From contig CAXTMS010000059.1 of NCBI GenBank assembly GCA_964245345.1, forward strand, positions 1 to 16,492: a stretch of 16,492 nt of DNA, in the 5' to 3' direction. Below the pieces are notes generated by a model. The model did not search any database. It was given only the letters and a program-made list of their open reading frames with translations, and was not told the origin of the DNA. Of the stretch, positions 8,792 to 16,492 are shown piece by piece (position 1 is the first letter of the stretch; each line of letters opens with the position of its first letter). The stretch is from Lichenicola sp964245345. Lineage in GTDB: Bacteria > Pseudomonadota > Alphaproteobacteria > Acetobacterales > Acetobacteraceae. The translations under genes and the position numbers were made by a program.

Positions 8792-10120
8792 TTGAGCTGG
8801 ACCAACCGCGTCGCCTGGCAGGAAGGCATGTTCCTGCGCGCGCAGCACTTCCAGCAGCAGGACCGCTGGGCCGAAACCCAGCTGCGGCAAAGCATCGCCC
8901 ACCTGCGCACCCATCCCTGGGGGGTGAGCGCCATGAGCGTCGCCCGCGACCTGCTGGGCGCCGGGCGCTTCGCGCTGGACAGCGCTGCGGGGCTGTTCGA
9001 GGACGGCACGCCGTTCGCGCTGCCGGGCGAGGCCGACCTGCCGCCGCCGTTCGAGGTGCCGGACACCGCGCGCAACGTCCTGGTGTTCCTGGCCCTGCCG
9101 GCGCGTCAGTCCGGGGCGCTGGAGATGGCGACCCCGACCCGCGACGAGGGCCGCTACCGGCCGCGCGCGTTCGAGGCCTACGACACCCAGTCGGCGGCGC
9201 CGCAGCCGGCCGAGCTGCAGGTAGGCCGGCTGCGCCTGCGCTACATGCTGGAGACCGACGACCGCGAGGGCTACCTGTGCCTGCCGCTGGCGCGGATCAC
9301 GGAGGTGATGGCGGACCGACGGGTGGTGCTCGACCCGCGCTGGATCCCGCCGGCGCTGCTGTGCTCGGCGGTGCCGCCGCTGGCCTCCTTGTGCGTCGAG
9401 CTGGCCGGCATGCTGAACCAGCGCGGCGAGGCGGTGGCGGCACGGCTGACCGCGCCCGGCCACAAGAACAGCGCCGAGGTGGCCGACTTCCTGCTGCTGC
9501 AGGCGGTGAACGGCTGGCAGGTGACGATGTCGCACTACGCCGACGCCGGGAACCTGCATCCCGAGGAGTTCTACCGCGTGCTGCTGCAGATGGCGGGCGA
9601 GCTGTCCACCTTTACCGACGCCAGGCGCCGCCCGGGCTCGTATCCGGCCTACCGCCACGACGACCTGCAGCGCTCCTTCGCGCCGGTGGTGGCCGACATA
9701 CGCCGCTCGCTGTCGGCGGTGCTGGAGCAGACGGCGATCATGATCCCGCTGCAGGAGCGCCGGCACGGCGTGCGCGTCGGCGCCATCACCGACCGCTCCC
9801 TGCTCGGCAACGCCAACTTCGTGCTCGCGGTGCAGGCCGAGATGCCGACGGAGTCCCTGCGCCGGCTGTTCCCGTCCACCGCCAAAGTCGGCGCGGTCGA
9901 GCACATACGCGAGCTGGTCAACGTCGCCCTGCCCGGAATCGCGCTTCGCCCGCTCCCGGTGGCGCCGAGGCAGATGCCGTTCTATGCCGGCGCCTCGTAT
10001 TTCGAGCTCGACCGCAACTCGCCGCACTGGCAGCAGATGCAGGCCTCGGGCGGCTTCGCCGTGCACGTGTCGGGCGACTACCCGGCGCTGACCGTCGAGC
10101 TTTGGGCGATCCGGGGCTAG
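8792..10120 (+). CDS. tssK: T6SS baseplate subunit TssK
   Basis: The 442-residue product matches the usual TssK length and begins with the family hallmark SWTNRVAWQEGMFLRAQHFQ, translated from a TTG start with a good ribosome site. Further family features are the DRW helix just after, the central ARITEVMADRRVVLDPRWIPP strand-helix unit, and the C-terminal segment FYAGASYFELDRNSPHW followed by GGFAVHVSGDYP. TssK is a trimeric cytoplasmic adaptor that links the baseplate to TssL and TssM in the inner membrane. It is followed after nine bases by tssL, in the conserved K-L-M gene order. Confidence 0.96.
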   Translation: MSWTNRVAWQEGMFLRAQHFQQQDRWAETQLRQSIAHLRTHPWGVSAMSVARDLLGAGRFALDSAAGLFEDGTPFALPGEADLPPPFEVPDTARNVLVFLALPARQSGALEMATPTRDEGRYRPRAFEAYDTQSAAPQPAELQVGRLRLRYMLETDDREGYLCLPLARITEVMADRRVVLDPRWIPPALLCSAVPPLASLCVELAGMLNQRGEAVAARLTAPGHKNSAEVADFLLLQAVNGWQVTMSHYADAGNLHPEEFYRVLLQMAGELSTFTDARRRPGSYPAYRHDDLQRSFAPVVADIRRSLSAVLEQTAIMIPLQERRHGVRVGAITDRSLLGNANFVLAVQAEMPTESLRRLFPSTAKVGAVEHIRELVNVALPGIALRPLPVAPRQMPFYAGASYFELDRNSPHWQQMQASGGFAVHVSGDYPALTVELWAIRG

Positions 10121-10129
10121 CCAGACGCC

Positions 10130-11479
10130 ATGAGCGACAACCCGTTCGCCGAGCCGGACGACAACGAGCGCACCATCATCCGCCCGGTGCCCGGCGGCCG
10201 GCGCATGGAGCCCCGTGCGCCGGTGGCCGGGATCGACGTTCCGGTGGATCCGGAGCCGGGCGAGGCCGGCGCCGGCTTCGGCGAGCTCGCACCCGGCATG
10301 GTGTCGCCGGTGGTGTCCGCGGCGTCCGGCTGCCTCAGCCTGCTCGGCCGCCTTCGCAACGCCTTCACCGTGCCGGACCCGACCGCGCTGCGCGAGCACG
10401 CGGTGCAGGAGCTGCAGCGCTTCGAGCGCACGCTGCGCGCCGCCAACCTGCCGATGGAGCAGCTGCGCCCGGCGCACTACGCCCTGTGCGCCAGCCTGGA
10501 CGATGTGGTGCAGGCGACGCCCTGGGGCAGCAGAGGCGCCTGGGCGGACGCGTCGCTGGTGTCCACCTTTCACCAGGAGGTGCGCTCGGGCGAGCGCTTC
10601 TTCGACCTGCTGGCGCAGCTGCGCCAGAACCCGGGCCGGTTCCTGTTCGTGGTCGAGCTGATGTACCTGTGCATGTCGCTGGGCATGCAGGGCCGCTACC
10701 GCTTGTCGCCGCGCGGCCCCGCCGAGCTCGACCGGGTGCGCGAGGAAACCTATGTCCTGATCATGCGCAACCGTCCCGCCGTCGAGCGCGGGCTGTCGCC
10801 GCATTGGCAGGGGGTGAGCGCGCCGTACCGGCGGCGCCGCTTCGTGCTGCCGGTCTGGGTGGCGGCCCTGGCCGGGCTCGGGCTGATCGCGCTGGTGTAC
10901 GCCTGGGCCCTGCTCGGCCTGGCCGGCTCCTCCGACCGGCTGTTCGCCACCGGCGCCACGCTGCCGCCGCTGCGGATGCCGGCGCTGTCGCGCAACATCC
11001 CGGTCGAGCCGGTGGTGGTGGTGCCGCCGCCGCCGGGTGCCCGCGCCGCGCTGGACGGCTTCCTGCGCCCGGAGGTGCAGCAGGGGCTGGTGGACGTGGT
11101 CGGCACCGACGCGGTGCCGATCGTGCGGGTGCACAGCCGCGGCATGTTCGGCTCCGGCAGCGCTGCGGTGGAGCCCCGCTTCGTCGCCATCCTCCGACGC
11201 GTCGCGCTTGCGATGCAGGGCCAGCACGGCACCGTGCAGGTGATCGGCTACACCGACAACCAGCCGATCCACACCGTCCGGTTCCCGTCCAACTTCCAGC
11301 TGTCCGCGGCGCGCGCCGAGGCCGCCGCTGCCGTCATCGCCGCGGCGGCCCCGGCCCTGCACGTCGGCTCCGAGGGCCGCGCCGACGCCGACCCGATCGC
11401 CTCCAACGCGTCGCCGGACGGGCGGGAACAGAACCGGCGCATCGAGGTGGTGCTGCACCGGACGGGCACCGCGCCATGA
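10130..11479 (+). CDS. tssL: T6SS inner-membrane protein TssL with C-terminal OmpA-like domain
   Basis: The 449-residue protein has a cytoplasmic N-terminal domain of the DotU/TssL type (about 55-225; LREHAVQELQRFE, YALCASLDDVVQATPWG, LMYLCMSLGMQGRY), one membrane helix (about 238-263) and a periplasmic OmpA/MotB-like peptidoglycan-binding domain (about 320-449). The latter shows GYTDN with D376, FPSNFQLSAARA, and NRRIEV with R436-R437, the residues that contact diaminopimelate in OmpA-type domains. TssL with such a domain can fix the secretion complex to the cell wall without a separate TagL. The N-terminus NERTIIRP contains T15, in the position of the threonine known to be phosphorylated by PpkA in Agrobacterium TssL and then bound by Fha. 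The stop overlaps the tssM start by four bases (ATGA). Confidence 0.95.
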   Translation: MSDNPFAEPDDNERTIIRPVPGGRRMEPRAPVAGIDVPVDPEPGEAGAGFGELAPGMVSPVVSAASGCLSLLGRLRNAFTVPDPTALREHAVQELQRFERTLRAANLPMEQLRPAHYALCASLDDVVQATPWGSRGAWADASLVSTFHQEVRSGERFFDLLAQLRQNPGRFLFVVELMYLCMSLGMQGRYRLSPRGPAELDRVREETYVLIMRNRPAVERGLSPHWQGVSAPYRRRRFVLPVWVAALAGLGLIALVYAWALLGLAGSSDRLFATGATLPPLRMPALSRNIPVEPVVVVPPPPGARAALDGFLRPEVQQGLVDVVGTDAVPIVRVHSRGMFGSGSAAVEPRFVAILRRVALAMQGQHGTVQVIGYTDNQPIHTVRFPSNFQLSAARAEAAAAVIAAAAPALHVGSEGRADADPIASNASPDGREQNRRIEVVLHRTGTAP

Positions 11480-14400
11480 GCGGCATCGAGAACCTGCTGG
11501 CGATGCTGCTCGGCCGCTGGAGCACCAGCTTCGCCGGCCTCGCCATCGCCAGCACCCTGGTCTGGTATCTCGGGCCGTTGGTGCCCGGGCTGAACGGCAG
11601 GCTGGCGCGCGTGGTGCTGATCCTCGTGCTGGTCATGCTGTGGGCCGGCATCAACGGCGTGCTGAGCTGGCGCCGACGCCGGCGCGACCGCGCCCTGACC
11701 GCCGGCCTGACCGAGGAGGGAACAAGCGGCGGGCGACGGCCTTCCCCGCGCGATGCGGGGGAGGAGGAGGTGCGCCGCCTGCGCCAGCGGCTGCGCGAAT
11801 CCCTGCTCACCCTGCGCCGCGCCCGCGGCGGCGGCCGCGGCGCCCTGTACGAGCAGCCCTGGTTCGTGCTGATCGGGCCGCCCGGCGCAGGCAAGACCAC
11901 CGCGCTGACCCAGTGCGGGCTGCGCTTCCCGCTGGCCAAGCCGGACGGCGCTGCCGCCGCGGTGGCCGGCGTGGGCGGCACCCGGCTGTGCGACTGGTGG
12001 TTCGCCGACGAGGCGGTGCTGATCGACACCGCCGGGCGCTACACCACCCAGGACTCCAACCAGCCGGTCGACAACGCCGGCTGGCTCGGCTTTCTCGACC
12101 TGCTTCGCCGCACCCGGCCCAGGCAGCCCTTGAACGGCGTGCTGGTGGTGATGTCGCTGGCCGAGATCGGCACGATGGCCTCGGCCGAGCGGGTGAAGCA
12201 CGCGCTGGCGGTGCGCAGCCGGATCAAGGAGCTGACCGACCGGCTCGGCGTGCGCCTGCCCGTGTATGCCGTGTTCAGCAAGGCCGATCGCATCGCGGGC
12301 TTCACCGAGTTCTTCGACGACCTCGACCAGGGCGCGCGCGAACAGGTGTGGGGCACCACCTTCGCCCTGTCGCAGGGGGTGGAGATGTTCTCCGCCGAGT
12401 ACCGACTGCTGATCGACCGGCTCGACGGGCGCCTGTTCGAGCGGCTGCAGGCCGAGCGCGGCCCGGACCGCCGCGTGGCCATCGCCGCGTTTCCGCTGCA
12501 GATGGCCAGCCTGGAAGCGCCGCTGGCCGAGTTCCTCCAGGCGGCGTTCGGCGGCACCCGCCTCGACCCGGCGCCGCTGCTGCGCGGGGTGTACTTTTCC
12601 TCCGGCACCCAGGAAGGCACCCCGGTTGACAGGCTCACCGGCATGCTGGCGCGCACCTTCGGCATCGACCAAAGGCGGGCGCCGAGCCTGCGCCCGGTGG
12701 CCGGCCGGTCGTACTTCATCGGCAGGACCGTGCGCGAGGTGATCCTCGGCGAGGCGCTTCTGGTGTCGGCCAGCCCCAGGGTGCGCCGCCGCCGCCTGCT
12801 GTGGCGATCGGGCGGCTTCTCGACCGTCGGGGTCGTCACCGCGCTGGCCTGCCTGCTTCTGTGGCGGGAGCACGCCAACAACGCCCAGGCGGTCGCGCGG
12901 GGACAGGCCGCACTCGACGCGTATCGCGGCAGCCTCCTCGCCCTGCCGCTCGATCCGGTCCGCGACGACGACCTGCTGCGCGTCCTGCCGGTGCTCGACG
13001 CGGCCCGCGCGCTGCCGGACACCGGCGGAACCGCAGGGGGCGGCCTCGCCAACAGGCTCGGCATCGGCCAGCGCGACAAGCTCGCCGTCACCGACCAGCT
13101 GGCCTATCGCCACGCGCTCGAGCGCGTGCTGCTGCCGCGCCTGGTGTGGCGCCTCGAAGGCCAGATGCGCAGCCACCTCGATGCGCCCGACTTCCTGTAC
13201 GAGGCCACGCGCGTCTACCTGATGCTCGGCAACGACGGTCCGCTCGATCCCAACCTCGTGCGCGACTGGATGGCGCTCGACTGGGGCGCGCGCTACCCCG
13301 GCCCGGTGTTCGAGCCGATGCGGTTCGCGCTGCTCCGCCACCTCAACGCCCTGCTGGCCGGGCCGCTGCCCACGGTGCCGCTGGACGGGGCGCTGGTGCA
13401 GGAAGCGCGCAGCACCTTCAGCCGCGTGTCCCCGGCCGAGCGGGTGTACAGCCGGATCAGGCCGGGCGCCGCCGCGAGCGCGGTGCCGCCCTGGAGCCCG
13501 GACCTGGCGCTGGGCGGCGGCGGCGACAGCCAGCTGTTCACGCGCATCTCCGGCCGGCCCTTGAGCGAGGGCATCCCCGGCTTCTACACCGCCGAGGGCT
13601 TCCGCAGCGTTCTTCTGCCCGCGCTCCGCTCCGCCGCGCGCGACGTGTCGGACGAGGCCTGGGTGCTGGGACGGCAGCCGGACGGGGGGCCGGCCGGCCC
13701 GGGAAGTCTCCAGGCGCTGGAAGCCGGGGTGATCGCGCTGTACGCCGCCGACTACATCCGTTCGTGGGACGCCATGCTGGACGACCTGGCGCTGGAGCCG
13801 TTCCGCAACCACGCCGACGCGGTGCAGAAGCTCTACGTGATGGCCTCGCCGCAATCGCCGCTCCGCGACCTGCTGGTGTCCATCGTGCACGAGCTGTCTC
13901 CCGCCCGCGCCGCGGCCGACGCCGCGGCCCACGCGCCGGGCGGGGCCGGCGCCCAGGCAGGGCACGGAACGACCCAGGCGCAGAACAGCCGGCTGTCGGC
14001 GATGTTCGCGCAAAACGCGCCGGACGGCACCACGGCGCCGCCGCTGCCGGGCAGCCAGATCGACGCGCATTACCGTGCGCTGACCGACTTCACCGGCCCG
14101 ACCGGGCAGGCCGAGCCGATCACCGGCGTGTTCCGGCTGCTGAACCAGCTGCAGGGCGAGCTGGCGCAGCTGTCCGGCGCCGAGAACCCGTCCGCGGTGC
14201 TTGCCAGCAGCCAGGACCCGGCGCAGCTGCTGTCCGCGGAGGCGGACCGGCAGCCGCAGCCGGTGGCGCGCTGGCTGCACCAGATCTCGTCCGGCGGCGG
14301 CACCATGCTTCGCGGCGACGCGCACCAGGCGGCGTCGACCGCGTTCAACAACAGCGACGGCCCGGCGCGTCTGTGCCACCAGGTGGTGGACAGGCACTAC

Positions 14401-15024
14401 CCGTTCGACCCGAACGCGTCCGCCGACGCGCCGCTGGACGACTTCGCCCGCTTGTTCGCCCCCGGCGGCGCGCTGGACGCGTACTTCAAGACCCAGCTGC
14501 GCCCCTATGTCGACACCTCCGGCCCGGCCTGGCACGGCCAGCCGGTGGGCGGGATCGCCCCGCCGGCCTCGGACGCGTCGCTGGCGATGTTCCAGCAGGC
14601 GGCGCGCATACGCGACCAGTTCTTCCCCACCGGCGGCAGCACGCCGTCCCTGCACTTCACGGTCGCCCCGGTCTCGGCCGACCCGAAGAGCAAGCAGGTG
14701 ATGCTGACGCTGGGCGCGGTGACGGTGACGTGGCAGCCGGGCGCGGTGCACGGCAGCGGCGTCACCTGGCCGTCCGACGGTCCGAACGAGTCGGAGCTGG
14801 TGTTCAAGCCGGCTGCCTCGTTCCCGCGTCACGCCAGCGGCGCGTGGTCGCTGTTCCGGCTGCTGGATGGCGGCACGGTGGAGGCGGCGGACGCGCCCGG
14901 GCACTACCTGCTGGGCTTCCGGTCCGGCGACCGCGAGGCCAACTTCTCGGTCGAGATGGCGTCCGCGAACACCCCCCTCGACACGAGGGCATTGCAGGCG
15001 TTCCGTTGTCCGGTGCTGAAATAG
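11476..15024 (+). CDS. tssM: T6SS membrane-complex protein TssM (IcmF)
   Basis: The 1182-residue protein has the full length usual for TssM. Two N-terminal membrane helices (about 16-36 and 45-65) are followed by a cytoplasmic NTPase-like domain with an intact Walker A motif G134-P-P-G-A-G-K-T-T142 and D184-T-A-G-R, the Walker B/switch region. The third membrane helix lies at about 446-466 (GGFSTVGVVTALACLLLW). The remainder is periplasmic, with the IcmF-related region (for example LFTRISGRPLSEGIPGFYT) and the TssM C-terminal beta domain (WPSDGPNESELVFKP, GAWSLFRLLDGGTVE). ATG 11476 is chosen because it overlaps the tssL stop and precedes the first membrane helix; an open frame continues far upstream inside tssL but codes for nothing. 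TssM spans the inner membrane and periplasm, and normally docks to the lipoprotein TssJ. Confidence 0.96.
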   Translation: MSGIENLLAMLLGRWSTSFAGLAIASTLVWYLGPLVPGLNGRLARVVLILVLVMLWAGINGVLSWRRRRRDRALTAGLTEEGTSGGRRPSPRDAGEEEVRRLRQRLRESLLTLRRARGGGRGALYEQPWFVLIGPPGAGKTTALTQCGLRFPLAKPDGAAAAVAGVGGTRLCDWWFADEAVLIDTAGRYTTQDSNQPVDNAGWLGFLDLLRRTRPRQPLNGVLVVMSLAEIGTMASAERVKHALAVRSRIKELTDRLGVRLPVYAVFSKADRIAGFTEFFDDLDQGAREQVWGTTFALSQGVEMFSAEYRLLIDRLDGRLFERLQAERGPDRRVAIAAFPLQMASLEAPLAEFLQAAFGGTRLDPAPLLRGVYFSSGTQEGTPVDRLTGMLARTFGIDQRRAPSLRPVAGRSYFIGRTVREVILGEALLVSASPRVRRRRLLWRSGGFSTVGVVTALACLLLWREHANNAQAVARGQAALDAYRGSLLALPLDPVRDDDLLRVLPVLDAARALPDTGGTAGGGLANRLGIGQRDKLAVTDQLAYRHALERVLLPRLVWRLEGQMRSHLDAPDFLYEATRVYLMLGNDGPLDPNLVRDWMALDWGARYPGPVFEPMRFALLRHLNALLAGPLPTVPLDGALVQEARSTFSRVSPAERVYSRIRPGAAASAVPPWSPDLALGGGGDSQLFTRISGRPLSEGIPGFYTAEGFRSVLLPALRSAARDVSDEAWVLGRQPDGGPAGPGSLQALEAGVIALYAADYIRSWDAMLDDLALEPFRNHADAVQKLYVMASPQSPLRDLLVSIVHELSPARAAADAAAHAPGGAGAQAGHGTTQAQNSRLSAMFAQNAPDGTTAPPLPGSQIDAHYRALTDFTGPTGQAEPITGVFRLLNQLQGELAQLSGAENPSAVLASSQDPAQLLSAEADRQPQPVARWLHQISSGGGTMLRGDAHQAASTAFNNSDGPARLCHQVVDRHYPFDPNASADAPLDDFARLFAPGGALDAYFKTQLRPYVDTSGPAWHGQPVGGIAPPASDASLAMFQQAARIRDQFFPTGGSTPSLHFTVAPVSADPKSKQVMLTLGAVTVTWQPGAVHGSGVTWPSDGPNESELVFKPAASFPRHASGAWSLFRLLDGGTVEAADAPGHYLLGFRSGDREANFSVEMASANTPLDTRALQAFRCPVLK

Positions 15025-15056
15025 GCACGGCTGAACGAGGCTGAAGCGAGGCCATG

Positions 15057-15116
15057 ATGCGTGGCACCTCCCGACCTGCCGGCGCGCACCGGTTCCGTCC
15101 GGTGCCGGACGCGTGA
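15057..15116 (+). other. Possible leader ORF coupled to pppA
   Basis: A 19-codon frame from ATG 15057 (one more ATG at 15054) ends with TGA 15114-15116, which overlaps the GTG start of pppA as GTGA. GAGG lies a few bases upstream. The pppA start itself has no clear ribosome site, so translation through this short frame could deliver ribosomes to it. The peptide has no recognised motif. Confidence 0.25.
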
Positions 15117-15829
15117 GCGGCGAGGCCCGCGTGTCCGCGGTGTCGCATGCCGGCGCCGTGCGGCCGGAAAACCAGGACGCGCTGCTGTGCCGGCCCGAGG
15201 TCGGCCTTTACGTGGTCGCGGACGGCGCCGGCGGCCACCGCGACGGCGCGATGGCGTCCAACCGCGTGGTCGCCAGCGTGGCCTCGCTCGCCGCAGGCCT
15301 GAGCGCTGCCGAGCGGCTGACCCATCTGCGCCACCGCCTGTCGGCGCTGCACGACGCGCTTCTGGAGGAGGCCAGCGCCCGCCGTCCGGAACGCGGCATG
15401 GCCTCCACCGTGGTGGTGCTGCTGCTGGACCAGGACTTCTTCGCCTGTTTGTGGGCCGGCGACTCGCGCATCTACCTGCTTCGGGAAGGCGAGCTGACCC
15501 AGCTCACCCGCGACCACAGCGTGGTGCAGGAACTGGTCGACACCGGGATGATCGAGTCCTGGGAAGCCGAGAACCATCCCCAGGCCCACGTGATCACCCG
15601 CGCGATCGGCGCCGGCCGCTCGCCGCTGGTGCTGGACAAGCGGGTGGGCCAGCTGCTGCCGTTCGACCGCTTCCTGCTGTGCAGCGACGGCCTCAGCAAG
15701 ACGCTCGCCGACCCGGAGATCAAGCTGCTGCTGCAACGAGGCGGCGATGCCGCCGCCCAGCTTCTGGAAGCCGCCCTGCTGCGCAAGGCGCGCGACAACG
15801 TCACCGCGGTCGTGGTGGAAACCGACTAG
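15113..15829 (+). CDS. pppA: T6SS-associated PP2C-type Ser/Thr phosphatase PppA
   Basis: The 238-residue protein is a complete PP2C (PPM) phosphatase. The motifs are R-P-E19-N-Q-D22, V-V-A-D37-G-A-G-G-H42, AGDSRIYLLREGELTQLTRDHS, CSDGLSKTL with D192, and RDNVT with D228. D22, D37, D192 and D228 are the metal-binding aspartates of the family, and all are present. It starts with GTG; the ENQD motif follows 18 residues later, as is normal for bacterial PppA, so no upstream start is needed. In known T6SSs PppA removes the phosphate placed by PpkA and turns secretion down. It lies 88 bases after tssM and is the last gene of the plus-strand block. Confidence 0.92.
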   Translation: MSGEARVSAVSHAGAVRPENQDALLCRPEVGLYVVADGAGGHRDGAMASNRVVASVASLAAGLSAAERLTHLRHRLSALHDALLEEASARRPERGMASTVVVLLLDQDFFACLWAGDSRIYLLREGELTQLTRDHSVVQELVDTGMIESWEAENHPQAHVITRAIGAGRSPLVLDKRVGQLLPFDRFLLCSDGLSKTLADPEIKLLLQRGGDAAAQLLEAALLRKARDNVTAVVVETD

Positions 15830-16027
15830 GTGGAGGCCCTGGTCCGGTCCCCTCGGCCACGCCGACCATGAGGGCGAGCATGGCAGGACGCCTGCGGGCG
15901 AGCCGACCGTGGCACGGGACGCAACGGCGACGGGTCTTCAGGCGGCAGAACAGGCGCTCGGTTGCGTTGCACCGCTCGTCGCCACGGCGGTCGGATGGCT
16001 ACATCTCGCAGCCCGACGGATGCCTGA
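15830..16027. other. Gap between convergent pppA and SUKH genes
   Basis: Apart from the transposase remnant, no gene is visible here. No stem-loop followed by a T run was found on either strand, so no intrinsic terminator can be assigned to pppA or to the SUKH gene. Confidence 0.5.
15852..15998 (-). mobile_element. Remnant of an IS5-like transposase C-terminus
   Basis: On the minus strand a 49-codon stretch bounded upstream by a TAG contains CNATERLFCRLKTRRRCVPC, followed by HGRLARRRPAMLALMVG. IS5-family DDE transposases end with an R-N-x-x-E-R-x-F-x-R-L-K-x-x-R-R-I-A-T-R-Y-x-K-L-A-x-x-F-x-A pattern. The glutamate of the DDE triad (in A-T-E-R) and the R-L-K helix are kept, while I-A-T-R-Y is changed. 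Only the last quarter of a transposase is present, so it cannot move. It separates the T6SS block from the SUKH gene. I saw no clear inverted terminal repeats. Confidence 0.6.
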
Positions 16028-16492
16028 CTACTTTTTCTCTTGCTGTTCCTTCAGCAACTCGAGAATTTCCGGATCGATCCATTTGAACATTGCCTCGCTG
16101 TCGTCATCCGTGTCGATGTACGGTTCAGCGCTTTCGAACATTTCGTCCAGGTCGGCGGCAATTCTCACAAAGGCCTCGTCTCCCTCAAGCTCGTGGTCCA
16201 CGAAATAGACCGCTCCCTTCTCGGGGCGGTCGGCTGCAACCACACAGAACCAGTTGCCGATCCCATCCAGAGCGAACGACACCAGCAGAAGGTCGGACGG
16301 CCTCACGCTGTCGATCACGTTCTTGCTGTCGATGATGTCCTCGATCTTCTCGAACGTGTCGATCGAATAATGCTCATCGGGTTTCTTGATCACGTTCGGC
16401 TTTGGTACGCCCCCGTTCAGTTGCGGAAGCAGGGCCCTGAAACGGTCGGGGAGACGGAAGCCGAGCTGGCGTTCGAGATCCTGTATCTCCGC
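16028..16492 (-). CDS. SMI1/KNR4 (SUKH) family protein, likely immunity protein, 5' end outside the window
   Basis: The minus-strand frame is open from the window end to the TAG at 16028-16030 and gives 154 visible residues. It starts within the family's entry region: EIQDLERQLGFRLPDRFRAL, then LLPQLNGGVPKPN, where L-P-x-x-F and N-G-G are the SUKH signature. The middle holds LLLVSFALDGIGNWFCVVAA followed by GAVYFVDHE, the conserved central strands, and the C-terminus is acidic (DTDDDSEAMF) and ends in a helix. The GTG at 16393 is internal and not the start. Base composition differs sharply: I counted 53 G or C in the 110 bases 16031-16140, against more than 70% elsewhere. SUKH proteins commonly neutralise secreted toxins. 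A toxin gene, if present, would lie beyond the right edge of the window, upstream of this gene. Confidence 0.8.
   Translation of the reverse strand, partial: AEIQDLERQLGFRLPDRFRALLPQLNGGVPKPNVIKKPDEHYSIDTFEKIEDIIDSKNVIDSVRPSDLLLVSFALDGIGNWFCVVAADRPEKGAVYFVDHELEGDEAFVRIAADLDEMFESAEPYIDTDDDSEAMFKWIDPEILELLKEQQEKK

Noticed and set aside
8045..11458. An antisense open frame of more than 1100 codons opposite tagH, tssK and tssL
   Set aside because: It is rich in Arg, His, Gln and Val with no domain pattern, and the plus strand carries clear tssK and tssL. Long antisense frames are expected where G+C is this high.
9277..11475. Upstream extension of the tssM frame through tssK and tssL
   Set aside because: The extra codons translate into Arg/Ala-rich noise. 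The true start at 11476 overlaps the tssL stop and precedes the first membrane helix.
11248..14904. An antisense open frame of about 1200 codons opposite tssM
   Set aside because: The composition is repetitive (Arg, Gly, Ala, Gln, His) and no fold or motif is visible; tssM on the other strand explains the sequence.
15830..15870. Possible terminator stem (GTGG ... CCAC) just after pppA
   Set aside because: The arms pair only with a bulge, the loop is large and no T run follows.
15061..16086. A long plus-strand frame across pppA and the right-hand gap
   Set aside because: It is a shadow of pppA; its tail over 15850-16000 is antisense to the transposase remnant, which gives the better match.

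Overview
The window is very G+C-rich DNA, well above 70% across most of it. It carries one end of a type VI secretion system (T6SS) gene cluster, almost all on the plus strand. A c-type haem protein, the T6SS envelope genes and the dense, overlapping gene packing point to a proteobacterium. An alphaproteobacterium such as Acetobacteraceae/Rhodospirillales would fit, but high-G+C beta- or gammaproteobacteria cannot be excluded from this sequence alone.

Left edge (1-1197): a small gene whose reading frame is broken (51-502), then a GNAT N-acetyltransferase (594-1163). Regulatory block (1198-7070): a methyltransferase with a methyltransferase-regulatory domain (1198-2727); an exported protein joining a degenerate caspase-like domain to a peptidoglycan-binding domain (2817-4109); a membrane sensor with a c-type haem motif and a HAMP domain (4106-4978); a soluble PknB/PpkA-type Ser/Thr kinase with a duplicated C-terminal helical module (4986-6671); and a small protein of unknown role (6759-7070). 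Secretion block (7070-15829): TagH/Fha (7070-8677), TssK (8792-10120), TssL with a C-terminal OmpA-like domain (10130-11479), TssM (11476-15024) and the PP2C phosphatase PppA (15113-15829). Right edge (15830-16492): a short IS5-like transposase remnant on the minus strand (15852-15998) and a minus-strand SMI1/KNR4 (SUKH) family gene cut by the window end.

TssK, TssL and TssM form the T6SS baseplate-to-envelope connection. The kinase, the phosphatase and the FHA protein match the threonine-phosphorylation switch known from Pseudomonas and Agrobacterium. TssL carries an N-terminal threonine (T15) placed like the phosphosite known in Agrobacterium TssL. The unusual part is the input side. The kinase has no membrane segment and sits 7 bases after a periplasmic haem-c/HAMP sensor, which overlaps a gene for a peptidoglycan-binding pseudo-caspase. 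The inference is that a periplasmic redox, ligand or cell-wall signal gates the secretion system through this split receptor. No tssJ gene lies in its usual place before tssK. Sheath, tube, baseplate and ClpV genes are not in the window.
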